Source: Halobacteriovoraceae bacterium (GTDB lineage: Bacteria > Bdellovibrionota > Bacteriovoracia > Bacteriovoracales > Bacteriovoracaceae). From it: DNA of 43,018 nucleotides. Position numbers and translations under genes: made by a program. Each line of letters opens with the position of its first letter. The first letter of the stretch is position 1. The DNA lies in NCBI GenBank assembly GCA_002706205.1, contig PAKC01000015.1, positions 1 to 43,018 of the forward strand, given 5' to 3'. The notes below the pieces were generated by a model. The model did not search any database. It was not told the origin of the DNA and worked only from the letters and a program-made list of their open reading frames with translations. Of this stretch, positions 24,082 to 31,679 are shown piece by piece.

Positions 24082-24105
24082 ATGCTGAGTTGAGTCATCT
24101 ATTCT
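24078..24105 (+). promoter_or_regulatory. candidate promoter giving a leaderless response-regulator mRNA
   Basis: TTGAAT at 24078-24083 and TATTCT at 24100-24105 are 16 bases apart. The ATG at 24112 lies exactly where transcription would start, and no Shine-Dalgarno is present in the 30-base gap. Confidence 0.4.
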
Positions 24106-24111
24106 GTTCTT

Positions 24112-24489
24112 ATGAAAAAAGTTCTTATTTGTGATGATGAACAAGATATTCGCGATGTTTTACAAATTCTGCTGGAAATTGAGTTTGAAGTTGAAATTAT
24201 TCAGGCCAGCGACGGGCGTGAAGGCATCGAATATCTTAAACAATATAATGATCTTTGTTTGATTGTCTGTGATATGAATATGCCTCACTCTAAGGGATCT
24301 GATGTCTATAATTTTAATCGTAAATACAAAGATTTACCTTTTATTTTACTAAGTGGAGATGGTGATCAAGATATTTTAGAATTAGAGGATTTTCAATCTA
24401 ATAAAAAATATCGTCACCTTAATAAGCCATGGCGAGACAATGAGCTCTATGAAACATTAGAAGGCTTTTTAAATAAAAAAGCAGCTTAA
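24112..24489 (+). CDS. single-domain response regulator
   Basis: A CheY-like receiver with no output domain. The acidic pocket is ICDDEQD, the phospho-acceptor aspartate is in IVCDMNMP, the switch Ser is in LLSGDG and the conserved lysine is in LNKPW. The 125-residue length is exactly one REC domain. No histidine kinase is adjacent, so the partner is unknown; it may work in a phosphorelay or in motility/signalling by protein interaction. The gene may be translated from a leaderless mRNA. It meets the minus-strand gene at 24486 with a 4-base overlap. Confidence 0.93.
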   Translation: MKKVLICDDEQDIRDVLQILLEIEFEVEIIQASDGREGIEYLKQYNDLCLIVCDMNMPHSKGSDVYNFNRKYKDLPFILLSGDGDQDILELEDFQSNKKYRHLNKPWRDNELYETLEGFLNKKAA

Positions 24490-25157
24490 ATTTCGTCTAT
24501 ATTAATGTCTGAAGCAATACTTACGCCTTTAACTGTTTTTTGAGAATCATCTTCTTTAATAAAGGGAAATTTGATTTTTTGAGATTTATCAAATTCTTCC
24601 TCAAAAGCAATAGCAATTGTTTTAGGGACAAACTCTTGCAAGGAGCTTAAATAATAATTGGCGGGAAGACTTTTGAGGGTTTCTAATACTGCTTCGTCTT
24701 CTATATCACTAAAGTCATGACCGATTGGAGATTTGTGAGCATTTTTGACAATGAGAGCCGCTTGGATTTTTTCTTTGGGAATTTCATTTGTGTTGGCCCA
24801 AGTTGATAAATTAAAAAAATCTAGATGAAAAATGGCATTGCCGTATTTAAACTTCCGGGGCAAAGAAAGTTTTTGTAAAAACTTGCGTGAGGTTTGATCT
24901 TTAGATTTTCTCATCAACTTTTCAAGTAGATAGCTGTCTTCTACTCTTATGATGTAGTGACCCGGTTTTTTACTCGACATAAACAATAAGTAGTTAAATG
25001 CCAGTGAAAATAGGGTATAGAGTTTTTGTTGGGGAAGGTGAATATGATCAGCTTCAGCTTCAACTAAAGTTTTTACACCTTCGTACATAACTTCTTTTGT
25101 AAGATCTCTTTGTGCCATTGATTGTTTATAATATAAATCCTTAATATTTTGCAACAA
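24486..25157 (-). CDS. hypothetical protein
   Basis: I do not recognise this 210-223-residue protein. It is soluble-looking, with an N-terminal helical part (VMYEGVKTLVEAEADHIHLP), a central mixed region with YHYIIRVEDSYL-like strands (GHYIIRVEDSYLLEKLMRK), and a C-terminal IAIAFEEEFDKSQK. No signal peptide or catalytic motif is visible. The start is doubtful: TTG at 25157 or ATG at 25118, neither with a good ribosome site. It is divergent from fusA, whose ATG lies 88-127 bases away. Confidence 0.65.
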   Translation of the reverse strand: MLQNIKDLYYKQSMAQRDLTKEVMYEGVKTLVEAEADHIHLPQQKLYTLFSLAFNYLLFMSSKKPGHYIIRVEDSYLLEKLMRKSKDQTSRKFLQKLSLPRKFKYGNAIFHLDFFNLSTWANTNEIPKEKIQAALIVKNAHKSPIGHDFSDIEDEAVLETLKSLPANYYLSSLQEFVPKTIAIAFEEEFDKSQKIKFPFIKEDDSQKTVKGVSIASDINIDEI

Positions 25158-25244
25158 AAAATTGACTCTTATGATTTTTTTCCCTAATATTCAGCATAAA
25201 AATAATCATAGTTTAAACTAGATATTAGAATCGTTGGAGTTAAA

Positions 25245-27407
25245 ATGAAACACTTACCTAAAACGAGAAATATCGGGATTTCAGCCCATATTGACTCGGG
25301 AAAAACGACCCTTACAGAAAGAATTCTTTTCTACTGTGATATGATCCACAAAATTGAAGATGTTCGTGGTGGCGGTGACGGCGCGAAAATGGATCATATG
25401 GAACTTGAAAAAGAAAAAGGGATTACTATTACTTCTGCTGCGACAACTGTTCATTGGCAGGGATTTGATAAGAAAGGAATCACTTTTGCTGAAGGTGATG
25501 GAAAGTCAATTAAGATTAATATTATTGATACTCCGGGCCACGTTGACTTTACAGTTGAGGTTGAAAGATCACTAAGAGTTCTTGATGGAGCGATTCTGGT
25601 TTTATGTTCTGTTTCAGGTGTTCAGGCGCAGTCGATTACAGTTGATAGACAAATGAAAAGATATAATGTTCCAAGACTAGCTTTCCTTAATAAAATGGAC
25701 AGAATGGGTGCTGGAGCAGAAAAAGGGGCAAGTGAATTAAGAGATAAATTAAATCACAATGCCGTTTTGATGCAAATACCAATTGGTGCAGAAGAAAACT
25801 TTGCGGGTATTGTTGACCTTATTACAAAACAGGCCATGTATTTTGATGGTGATAATGGGGAAAAAGTTAGAATTGAAGAATGTCCAGCTGAGCTCGTTGA
25901 TCTTATGGAAGAAAAAAGAGCTATAATGCTTGATGAAGTTTGTGCTTTTGATGATGAAGTTATGGAAAAATACTTGGAAGGTGAGGAGCCTTCTGAAGAA
26001 GAACTTCATAGATGTATCAGAAATGGTGTGAACTCATTAGAATTAACTCCTGTTTATATGGGTTCTGCTTTTAAGAATAAAGGTGTGCAGGCATTACTTA
26101 ACGCTGTTGCAAGATATTTACCTTCTCCACTTTCTTGTGCTAAACCAGTGGCGATTAAAGAAACAAAAGAAGGAACAGAGAAGTTTGAGCTTGAGCCAGA
26201 CTTTGAAAAGCCACTTGTGGCCATGGCATTTAAAATTACGGATGAGCAATTTGGACAACTGACTTATACCAGAATCTATCAAGGTGTTTTAAATAAAGGT
26301 GATACAGTTTATAACACTCGTGAAAAGAAAAAAGTTCGTGTTGGACGAATGGTACGAATGAATTCTAACGATAGAGAAAATATTGATTCAGCGGGTGCTG
26401 GTGATATTATTGCGATGGTTGGTATTGACTGTGCTTCTGGTGATACATTTGTAAAAGATGACTCTATGTTAGATATCTCTTGTGAAGGAATGCACGTGCC
26501 AATTCCAGTTATTGAGCTTTCTATCAAAGCTAAAGATAAAGATCAGCAAGCTAAAATGTCTAAAGGTCTTGCTAGATTTAGAAAAGAAGATCCGACTTTC
26601 CATGTTTTTACTGATGAAGAATCAGGAGAGACAAGAATTGCTGGTATGGGTGAACTTCATCTTGAAATTTATGTTGAAAGACTTAAAAGAGAGTATAAAG
26701 CAGAAGTAGAAGTTGGTGCTCCTCAAGTTAATTATAGAGAAACAATTAGACAAGAAGCAGCTTATGACTACACTCATAAGAAGCAAACTGGTGGTTCTGG
26801 TCAGTTTGGTCAAGTTGTTGGTGTGATTAGACCTCTTACAGCAGATAAAAAAGAAAGAGAAGATGATAACTTTAAATTTAATAATAATATTAAAGGTGGA
26901 TCTATCCCTTCTGAGTTTATTGGTGCTTGTGAAAAAGGTTTCCAAGATGTTATGGACAAAGGTCCTCTTGCGGCTTTCCCATTAATTGATGTTGAAGTTG
27001 ATTTAAATGATGGTAAATACCACGATGTTGACTCTTCTGATATGGCCTTTAGAATTGCTTCTAGACAAGCTATGAGACAAGGTATTTCTAAGGCAGATGC
27101 TGTTTTACTTGAGCCTTATATGCAAGTTCAAGTTGAGACACCGGATGAGTTCCAAGGTTTTGTTATTGGTGACCTTTCTTCCAGAAGAGGTCTTATCCAA
27201 GGTTCTGAAACAACTGATGGTGGAGAAACTATTGTTAATGCTCAGGTTCCTTTAGCTGAAATGTTTGGATACATGACTGACTTAAGATCAGGAACTGCGG
27301 GTAAAGCAACTTATTCAATGGAGTTTGCTGAATATAAAGAATGTCCGGCAAATATTCAAGCTGAAGTTATCGCAGCAAGAAAAGAGAAACTTGCTAACGA
27401 AGAATAA
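25245..27407 (+). CDS. fusA: elongation factor G
   Basis: EF-G is the ribosomal translocase GTPase. The G motifs are AHIDSGKTT (P-loop), the switch region with [18 protein letters not shown] and NKMD. Domains II-V follow, ending near residue 720, with the domain IV tip around [12 protein letters not shown]. The N-terminal block [20 protein letters not shown] and [14 protein letters not shown] resembles the mitochondrial/spirochaete/delta-proteobacterial EF-G clade more than the EF-G of E. coli. It stands alone, away from rpsL-rpsG-tuf. Codon use is more biased than in its neighbours, as expected for high expression. GGAG precedes ATG 25245, and a strong terminator follows. Confidence 0.96.
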   Translation: MKHLPKTRNIGISAHIDSGKTTLTERILFYCDMIHKIEDVRGGGDGAKMDHMELEKEKGITITSAATTVHWQGFDKKGITFAEGDGKSIKINIIDTPGHVDFTVEVERSLRVLDGAILVLCSVSGVQAQSITVDRQMKRYNVPRLAFLNKMDRMGAGAEKGASELRDKLNHNAVLMQIPIGAEENFAGIVDLITKQAMYFDGDNGEKVRIEECPAELVDLMEEKRAIMLDEVCAFDDEVMEKYLEGEEPSEEELHRCIRNGVNSLELTPVYMGSAFKNKGVQALLNAVARYLPSPLSCAKPVAIKETKEGTEKFELEPDFEKPLVAMAFKITDEQFGQLTYTRIYQGVLNKGDTVYNTREKKKVRVGRMVRMNSNDRENIDSAGAGDIIAMVGIDCASGDTFVKDDSMLDISCEGMHVPIPVIELSIKAKDKDQQAKMSKGLARFRKEDPTFHVFTDEESGETRIAGMGELHLEIYVERLKREYKAEVEVGAPQVNYRETIRQEAAYDYTHKKQTGGSGQFGQVVGVIRPLTADKKEREDDNFKFNNNIKGGSIPSEFIGACEKGFQDVMDKGPLAAFPLIDVEVDLNDGKYHDVDSSDMAFRIASRQAMRQGISKADAVLLEPYMQVQVETPDEFQGFVIGDLSSRRGLIQGSETTDGGETIVNAQVPLAEMFGYMTDLRSGTAGKATYSMEFAEYKECPANIQAEVIAARKEKLANEE

Positions 27408-27440
27408 GATTATAATTTAGATTTTTTCTTTTAAAGATAA

Positions 27441-27470
27441 AAAGCCTAGTCATCTGACTAGGCTTTTTTT
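27441..27470. terminator. bidirectional rho-independent terminator
   Basis: AAAGCCTAGTCA (27441-27452) and TGACTAGGCTTT (27455-27466) form a perfect 12-bp stem with a two-base apex, and T runs lie on both strands. It ends fusA on the plus strand and the small secreted-protein/glutaminase transcript on the minus strand. Confidence 0.9.
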
Positions 27471-27540
27471 TATTCAATTTGACATTGAGAAATAACAAGA
27501 CTTTTAGGATTAAAACTGATTAAAACTTCTTTTTGACTCT

Positions 27541-27741
27541 CTAATGACTTTTTAAGACAAGGAAGATGTTTTTTAGAGCTGTGATAAACTCCCGCACGGT
27601 ATTTAAAAAAGAGTGATAGATGTCATGACTAGGCTTATAGACGATCTTTTCTGTCTGTAACTTTTCATCGACTTCGATAGAATGGGCCACAGAAGCGCTT
27701 ATCATAAATATTAAAAAGAGAGAGTATCTAATCCATTTCAT
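27541..27741 (-). CDS. small exported protein, possibly frameshifted
   Basis: MKWIRYSLFLIFMISASVAHS is a clear signal peptide, and the annotated frame gives 66 residues. After codon 45, however, the frame shifted at a run of six T (27605-27610 as A on the plus strand) continues for about 45 codons, as KYRAGVYHSSKKHLPC and on, to a TAA at 27470-27472, right at the terminator. Which end is native cannot be decided by eye. The gene overlaps the glutaminase-like gene by 14 bases and is co-transcribed with it. Function unknown; an immunity or partner protein is conceivable but unsupported. Confidence 0.5.
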   Translation of the reverse strand: MKWIRYSLFLIFMISASVAHSIEVDEKLQTEKIVYKPSHDIYHSFLNTVREFITALKNIFLVLKSH

Positions 27742-28399
27742 CTAAGTATCCTTGGAACATATTCAAAATATCTTTGGCCATTTTTAATTTTTGCTCTTGT
27801 GTTGCTTTAGAAGCACTGGCATCAGGATAGTAAACTTCGGCATCTGAATAGGCCAGTGAAGCTCGCGCATATCTTTGTGAGTTTTTAGGGAAAGGAAAAG
27901 ACCTTTCATTAATTTCACTTTGAGATGATCGTGTCATTCTTTGGGCCCATTGCTGTGCTGTAAGAGGTTGGTCTGCCATCGATGGATCAATAACATAACG
28001 TTTGACTTCACCTTGTTCGTTGTAAGCATAAATAGCAGGGGCAACATGGTAACGCCATCTAATCTGTTGTTGATCGTCTTGAATACTGAGATCTCCATTA
28101 ATCCAAGCTTTATCAAAATCATGGCCAAGTTCTTTGAATTTAGCCGCCATTAAATGGGCCCTGGCATAACAGCCATCTTGTTTATACGCCCATGGCAGTT
28201 CCATATTTTTAGCAATATTAAAAAGCTCAGAGAGCTCGTCATGGGTGATGATATTGTCAGCCTGTGGACTTAGTGCACGGGTGGCCTGATAGGCTTTTTG
28301 ATTATAATAAGTTCCATCGTTAAAGCATAAATCGTTACGATAAGATATAAGTTCAGAGTCTAAGAGGACAGAGTCAAATATTCCATTGACAAGAGTCAC
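27728..28399 (-). CDS. protein-glutaminase-like enzyme (catalytic domain)
   Basis: The sequence carries the papain-like triad of the protein-glutaminase family: Cys in DGCYARAHLMA (C77), His in RWRYHVAPA (H118) and Asp in YVIDPSM (D138). Family members deamidate glutamine side chains in proteins. The visible frame starts at GTG 28399 without a good ribosome site, and the same frame continues upstream, broken only by one TAA (28466-28468). No signal peptide is present in the 223 residues. It overlaps a small exported-protein gene at its 3' end. An effector role against another cell is only speculation. Confidence 0.7.
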   Translation of the reverse strand: MTLVNGIFDSVLLDSELISYRNDLCFNDGTYYNQKAYQATRALSPQADNIITHDELSELFNIAKNMELPWAYKQDGCYARAHLMAAKFKELGHDFDKAWINGDLSIQDDQQQIRWRYHVAPAIYAYNEQGEVKRYVIDPSMADQPLTAQQWAQRMTRSSQSEINERSFPFPKNSQRYARASLAYSDAEVYYPDASASKATQEQKLKMAKDILNMFQGYLDEMD

Positions 28400-28606
28400 G
28401 ACTTGATAAAGCTTTTGTTGCTTAAGCAGATCAAAGTATTGATTGATAATTTTTTGGCCATCATGTTACTTTGAGAGCTGACATTGCTCAATTAAGCCTT
28501 TAATATTATGCATTTGATAAAAATAGGCATCACTCATTATATCTGTTTCATCTGATGAGTTTTCTTGAAAAGAACCCAAAATAGAAAAATTATTTACTTC
28601 CAACAT
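28400..28606 (-). pseudogene. interrupted N-terminal part of the glutaminase-like gene
   Basis: From ATG at 28606 the frame reads 46 codons (MLEVNNFSILGSFQENSS and on, ending in QLSK), meets TAA at 28466-28468, then continues for 22 further coding-like codons (HDGQKIINQYFDLLKQQ and on) straight into the glutaminase-like frame. The ATG is 207 bases, exactly 69 codons, upstream of the GTG at 28399. The simplest reading is one gene with a premature stop. Other readings are stop readthrough, two short proteins, or a sequencing error. Confidence 0.5.
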
Positions 28607-28633
28607 AATTGCTCACTAGCGCCTCAATGGAGC

Positions 28634-28694
28634 CCCTTTTTAAAAACACGACGGAGGTTCGTTACTTAGTTTGAGTTTTCTCTATCATCAATTT
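28634..28694 (+). repeat. 61-bp inverted repeat, left copy
   Basis: This copy matches the reverse complement of 31367-31427 without gaps in 55 of 61 positions, by my alignment. The inner 37 bases (from TTCGTTACT to ATCATCAATTT) differ at a single position. It lies in the divergent region between the glutaminase-like gene and the LysR gene. Confidence 0.9.
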
Positions 28695-28812
28695 GGTAGG
28701 TCAGTTTGAATACTTTATAAACCGAGTCACCAAACAGAGTAATTCTATAAGTTTTACTAATATTAAGTAGACATCTAGCTAAGAGTATGATTAATTGTGT
28801 CAAAGGACTTTT

Positions 28813-29718
28813 ATGATAGAAAATAGCCAAATTCAAGTTTTAGTAGCCTTAACTCAGGCCGAAAGCCTTTCTCAAGCCGCTGAAAATCTCAATATTACTC
28901 AATCCGCTGTTTCTCAACATATTAAGAACTTAGAGGCTAAGGTAGGGTTTAATATTGTCACCAGACAAGGAAAAAAACTTGTTTTAACTCCCGGCGGTAT
29001 TAAATTGGCCAAATTAGGCAAAAATTATTTTAAACGCTTTGATGATGTTATTTCAGAAATTCAACAAGATCATAATCGAATCCTTGGGACTTTAAGTTTA
29101 GGAACTCTTTTTGGGGTCGGAAAGTCATGGATAGCTCAAAGAATGGTAGAGTTTAGCTCGCATTTTCCTGAGCTTTCTATTAAAGTAGGCATGGACTATC
29201 CAGATCGTTTGATTACTGGTTTTGAAGCTCGAGAGTACGATTGTTTAATTCTTCCAAAAAAATTGACTCCTAATCATTGTGAAGCAAAACTTTTACACAG
29301 TGAAATGGCCACACTGGTTGTTCCTAATACTAAAGAATATGCGTCTATTGATACAAATATAAGTTTAAAAAAATTATCTGAATATCCTGTGATTTTCTTT
29401 GAAGAAAAAGATCCTTTATTTTATCAATGGTGTAAGTTCAAGTTTGGCAATATTCCCCGAAATATTAGTCCTAGGTTAGTCATTAATGCTTTCGGGCAAA
29501 TGCTTCAAGCGGTTAATCAAGGTTTGGGTATTGCTGTTATTCCCACTCATGTTTTAGATCGTTCTTTTTTTAAAGATAAAGTTAAAACTTTTGGTGAGGA
29601 CTTTACTTATAATAACTCTGATTTTGACTTTATTTACCATAGTGAAGTCAAAGATAGTTTAAAAGTAAGTACTCTTTTTAATTTTTTACATAAAGAAGTC
29701 AATAATCTTAAAGTATGA
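28813..29718 (+). CDS. LysR-family transcription regulator
   Basis: The N-terminal winged helix is canonical: FQVLVAL-type start (QIQVLVALTQAESLSQAAE), LNITQSAVSQHIKNLEAKVG (recognition helix) and LTPGGIKL. The C-terminal 200 residues form the co-inducer-binding domain (FPELSIKVG, QMLQAVNQGLGIAVIP). I start at ATG 28813 because AAAGGA lies six bases upstream; the frame also opens at a TTG at 28795. The stop overlaps the next gene's ATG by 4 bases (ATGA). LysR genes usually control a divergent neighbour, which here would be the broken glutaminase-like locus. The ligand is unknown. Confidence 0.92.
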   Translation: MIENSQIQVLVALTQAESLSQAAENLNITQSAVSQHIKNLEAKVGFNIVTRQGKKLVLTPGGIKLAKLGKNYFKRFDDVISEIQQDHNRILGTLSLGTLFGVGKSWIAQRMVEFSSHFPELSIKVGMDYPDRLITGFEAREYDCLILPKKLTPNHCEAKLLHSEMATLVVPNTKEYASIDTNISLKKLSEYPVIFFEEKDPLFYQWCKFKFGNIPRNISPRLVINAFGQMLQAVNQGLGIAVIPTHVLDRSFFKDKVKTFGEDFTYNNSDFDFIYHSEVKDSLKVSTLFNFLHKEVNNLKV

Positions 29719-30836
29719 AGACGGACTTTGAAGCTTATCTCCATCCTGAGTTTATACAATTAATTGAGAAACTTCATTTGCAAGGTTTTAAAATCGGCAT
29801 TGTAGGGGGAACAGTTAGGGACTTTTTTTTAGCAAAAAAGGCCAGTTATGATTATGATTGTGAACTTAGATCAGTGGCCCCTGTAGCACATTTTGAAGAC
29901 TTTTTTTTATCACTAAGTTTACCTATAGAGTATAAAGTTGAATATCTCCCTTATCATGTGATTCGAGTAAAGCATTCAGAGTTTGAATGTGAGCTTTCTA
30001 TGCCAAGGAAGGAAAGCTATAGGAGTGAATTTTCCCATTCAAATTTTAGCGCTCAATTTTTTAATGATACTGATTATACCGAAGCTTTTTATCGCAGAGA
30101 TTTTACGATTAATGCGATGATGTTTGAATTTAATGGGCATTGGAGTTTTCATGATCCTTTAGAGGGAAAAAAAGACTTAGAAAAAAAATTATTAAGAGCA
30201 TGTTCTGATAGCTTTTATCGTGATCCAGTTAGGTTCTTAAGAGCTATAAGGTTTCAGATGAAACTAGGTTTTTCTTTAAGTGAAGAGATTTTAGTCTATT
30301 TTAAAAAACTATCACTTGATGATTTTTCTTCTCATTATTTACGCCAAGAGGCAATGAAGTCTCAACGACCGGTTTGTTTTGTTTACAACTTATTCGAACA
30401 GTTAGAAGAGAATATTGATAAAAAATTTAAAACATTTTTGTTTGAAAATGAAATTTTTGAGACGGACTTAAAGACACATCTATCTTCTTTATTATTTCTT
30501 TCTGCAAAAACTCAGCAAAAAATTTTTGATTTGTTTGATTTTTCAATGAAACCGAAAAAAGTTTTCTTTCCTTTGAGTTTTTATAAATTGGCCAAAATGC
30601 AGTTAGATGATTTTATTCAATATGACTTAGAGTTTTCTTGCGTTCAGACTATTAAACAGCTTGAAAAAATACCACCACTTTATTTTAATTACCTCTACCA
30701 ATTAGATATGTTAGATATAACTTATGAAGAGTTTAGGCAAATGATGCAACAAAAAATTGAACTTGATGAGGTCGAACCACAATACAGAAGTAGCTATCAA
30801 GTTTATAAAAAAATTGAGTTTTATTTTGGAAGTTAA
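29715..30836 (+). CDS. tRNA CCA-adding enzyme / poly(A) polymerase family nucleotidyltransferase
   Basis: A class II nucleotidyltransferase that extends RNA 3' ends. The head domain shows IVGGTVRDFFL and the metal aspartates in YDYDCEL; the neck has FYRRDFTINAMMF and the motif RDPVRFLRAIRF. 373 residues is a compact size. The protein lacks an HD domain, so it is not the long CCA enzyme of gamma-proteobacteria. Whether it adds CCA or poly(A) cannot be read from sequence by eye. It overlaps the LysR gene by 4 bases and the acetyltransferase gene by 11 or more. Confidence 0.9.
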   Translation: MKTDFEAYLHPEFIQLIEKLHLQGFKIGIVGGTVRDFFLAKKASYDYDCELRSVAPVAHFEDFFLSLSLPIEYKVEYLPYHVIRVKHSEFECELSMPRKESYRSEFSHSNFSAQFFNDTDYTEAFYRRDFTINAMMFEFNGHWSFHDPLEGKKDLEKKLLRACSDSFYRDPVRFLRAIRFQMKLGFSLSEEILVYFKKLSLDDFSSHYLRQEAMKSQRPVCFVYNLFEQLEENIDKKFKTFLFENEIFETDLKTHLSSLLFLSAKTQQKIFDLFDFSMKPKKVFFPLSFYKLAKMQLDDFIQYDLEFSCVQTIKQLEKIPPLYFNYLYQLDMLDITYEEFRQMMQQKIELDEVEPQYRSSYQVYKKIEFYFGS

Positions 30837-31344
30837 AAGTTTTTTAGATATTTCGGATCAGGAGATTGATAGAGTCAATGAGATATTTTTTGAATCTTCT
30901 GCTAGAACTCATTTTTCATCTCAAAAAAAACGAGAACGTTTTCAGTATAAATATCTTGATTATTATAAAATTTATCACCCAGAATTATTTTTTGTGCTTT
31001 GTGATCCACGGCCAATAGGCTATATTTGTGGTGTTCCTCGTATACTTAAGGAAAAAAAATTGTTTGAACTTTTAGGGCATTTACATGCCTTTAAAGACTA
31101 TTATGAGGATTATCCTGCACATTTACATATAAATTTGGACCAAGAGTGTACAGGCAAAGGCTTTGGAAGCTATCTTTTGGGTTATTTTGAGGCCTATTTA
31201 CGGGAAAAAAAGCTTAAAGGAGTTCATTTAGTGACTTCGCCTGGCGCAAGAAATAATCATTTTTATTTAAAAAACGGTTATACATTTACAGTGGAAAAAA
31301 CTTACAAAGACGTTCCCTTGCTTTTTATGGGAAAAAGCTTGTAG
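30826..31344 (+). CDS. GNAT-family N-acetyltransferase
   Basis: The acetyl-CoA site is visible in LHINLDQECTGKGFGSYLLGYF (in parts: the Q/R-x-x-G-x-G/A type loop TGKGFGSYLL), followed by GVHLVTSPGARNNHFYLKNGY, the usual C-terminal GNAT strand-helix with the N...FY motif. The substrate is unknown. No ATG fits well. A TTG at 30826 gives 172 codons with an 11-base overlap; an earlier TTG at 30757 would overlap the nucleotidyltransferase by 80 bases. Third gene of a LysR-nucleotidyltransferase-GNAT run that lies between the inverted repeat copies. Confidence 0.8.
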   Translation: MEVKSFLDISDQEIDRVNEIFFESSARTHFSSQKKRERFQYKYLDYYKIYHPELFFVLCDPRPIGYICGVPRILKEKKLFELLGHLHAFKDYYEDYPAHLHINLDQECTGKGFGSYLLGYFEAYLREKKLKGVHLVTSPGARNNHFYLKNGYTFTVEKTYKDVPLLFMGKSL

Positions 31345-31366
31345 AAGACTTATTAATCGCCTTATT

Positions 31367-31427
31367 AAATTGATGATAGAGAAAACTCAAACTTAGTAAC
31401 GAACCTCTGGAGTGCTTTTTAAAAGGG
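31367..31427 (-). repeat. 61-bp inverted repeat, right copy
   Basis: Reverse-complement partner of 28634-28694, beginning 23 bases after the acetyltransferase stop. The two copies face each other across 2,672 bases that hold exactly three complete plus-strand genes. No target-site duplication is evident outside them. Confidence 0.9.
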
Positions 31428-31515
31428 ATATCCTTAATTAAAAATTTGAAATAAGCTTTTCTGTTCAGACATCTAGAAATTTAGAATAGTTACATCATAA
31501 TAGCTTCTGTCTGTG

Positions 31516-31531
31516 AGTTTGAGTTTTCTCT
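31516..31531 (+). repeat. third partial copy of the repeat core
   Basis: AGTTTGAGTTTTCTCT is identical to the core of both 61-bp copies (28668-28683 on plus, 31378-31393 on minus). The flanks differ, so this is a 16-base fragment or a shared functional core. Confidence 0.6.
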
Positions 31532-31553
31532 TCTATCCCCACCGTAGTCGGGC

Positions 31554-31583
31554 GGTTAAGAAGACTTATCATAGGACTTAACC
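31554..31583 (+). promoter_or_regulatory. inverted repeat upstream of mltA
   Basis: GGTTAAG at 31554-31560 and CTTAACC at 31577-31583 enclose 16 bases. Just before it, ACCG/CGGT at 31541-31557 forms another small symmetrical element in a locally GC-rich patch. Together with the repeat copies, these account for most of the 335-base gene-free stretch 31345-31679. Confidence 0.35.
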
Positions 31584-31591
31584 CCTCGATC

Positions 31592-31620
31592 TTGACATAA
31601 ATATCAGAGTTCACTAAGGT
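31592..31620 (+). promoter_or_regulatory. candidate promoter of mltA
   Basis: A consensus TTGACA at 31592-31597 and a weak TAAGGT at 31615-31620 are 17 bases apart. The leader to the ATG at 31680 would be about 55 bases. Confidence 0.45.
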
Positions 31621-31679
31621 AAATCATCTTTAAAAAATGTTTTTGTGCGACGTTTCTTTTTTCTTGTTTTAGGGTTAAG

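Noticed and set aside
28634-31427. An insertion sequence or transposon delimited by the inverted repeats
   Set aside because: No transposase or integrase is encoded between the repeats and no target duplication is visible; kept only as an inverted repeat pair.
31540-31590. A tRNA-like fragment in the GC-rich patch before mltA
   Set aside because: The stems do not form a cloverleaf and no anticodon or T-loop sequence is present.
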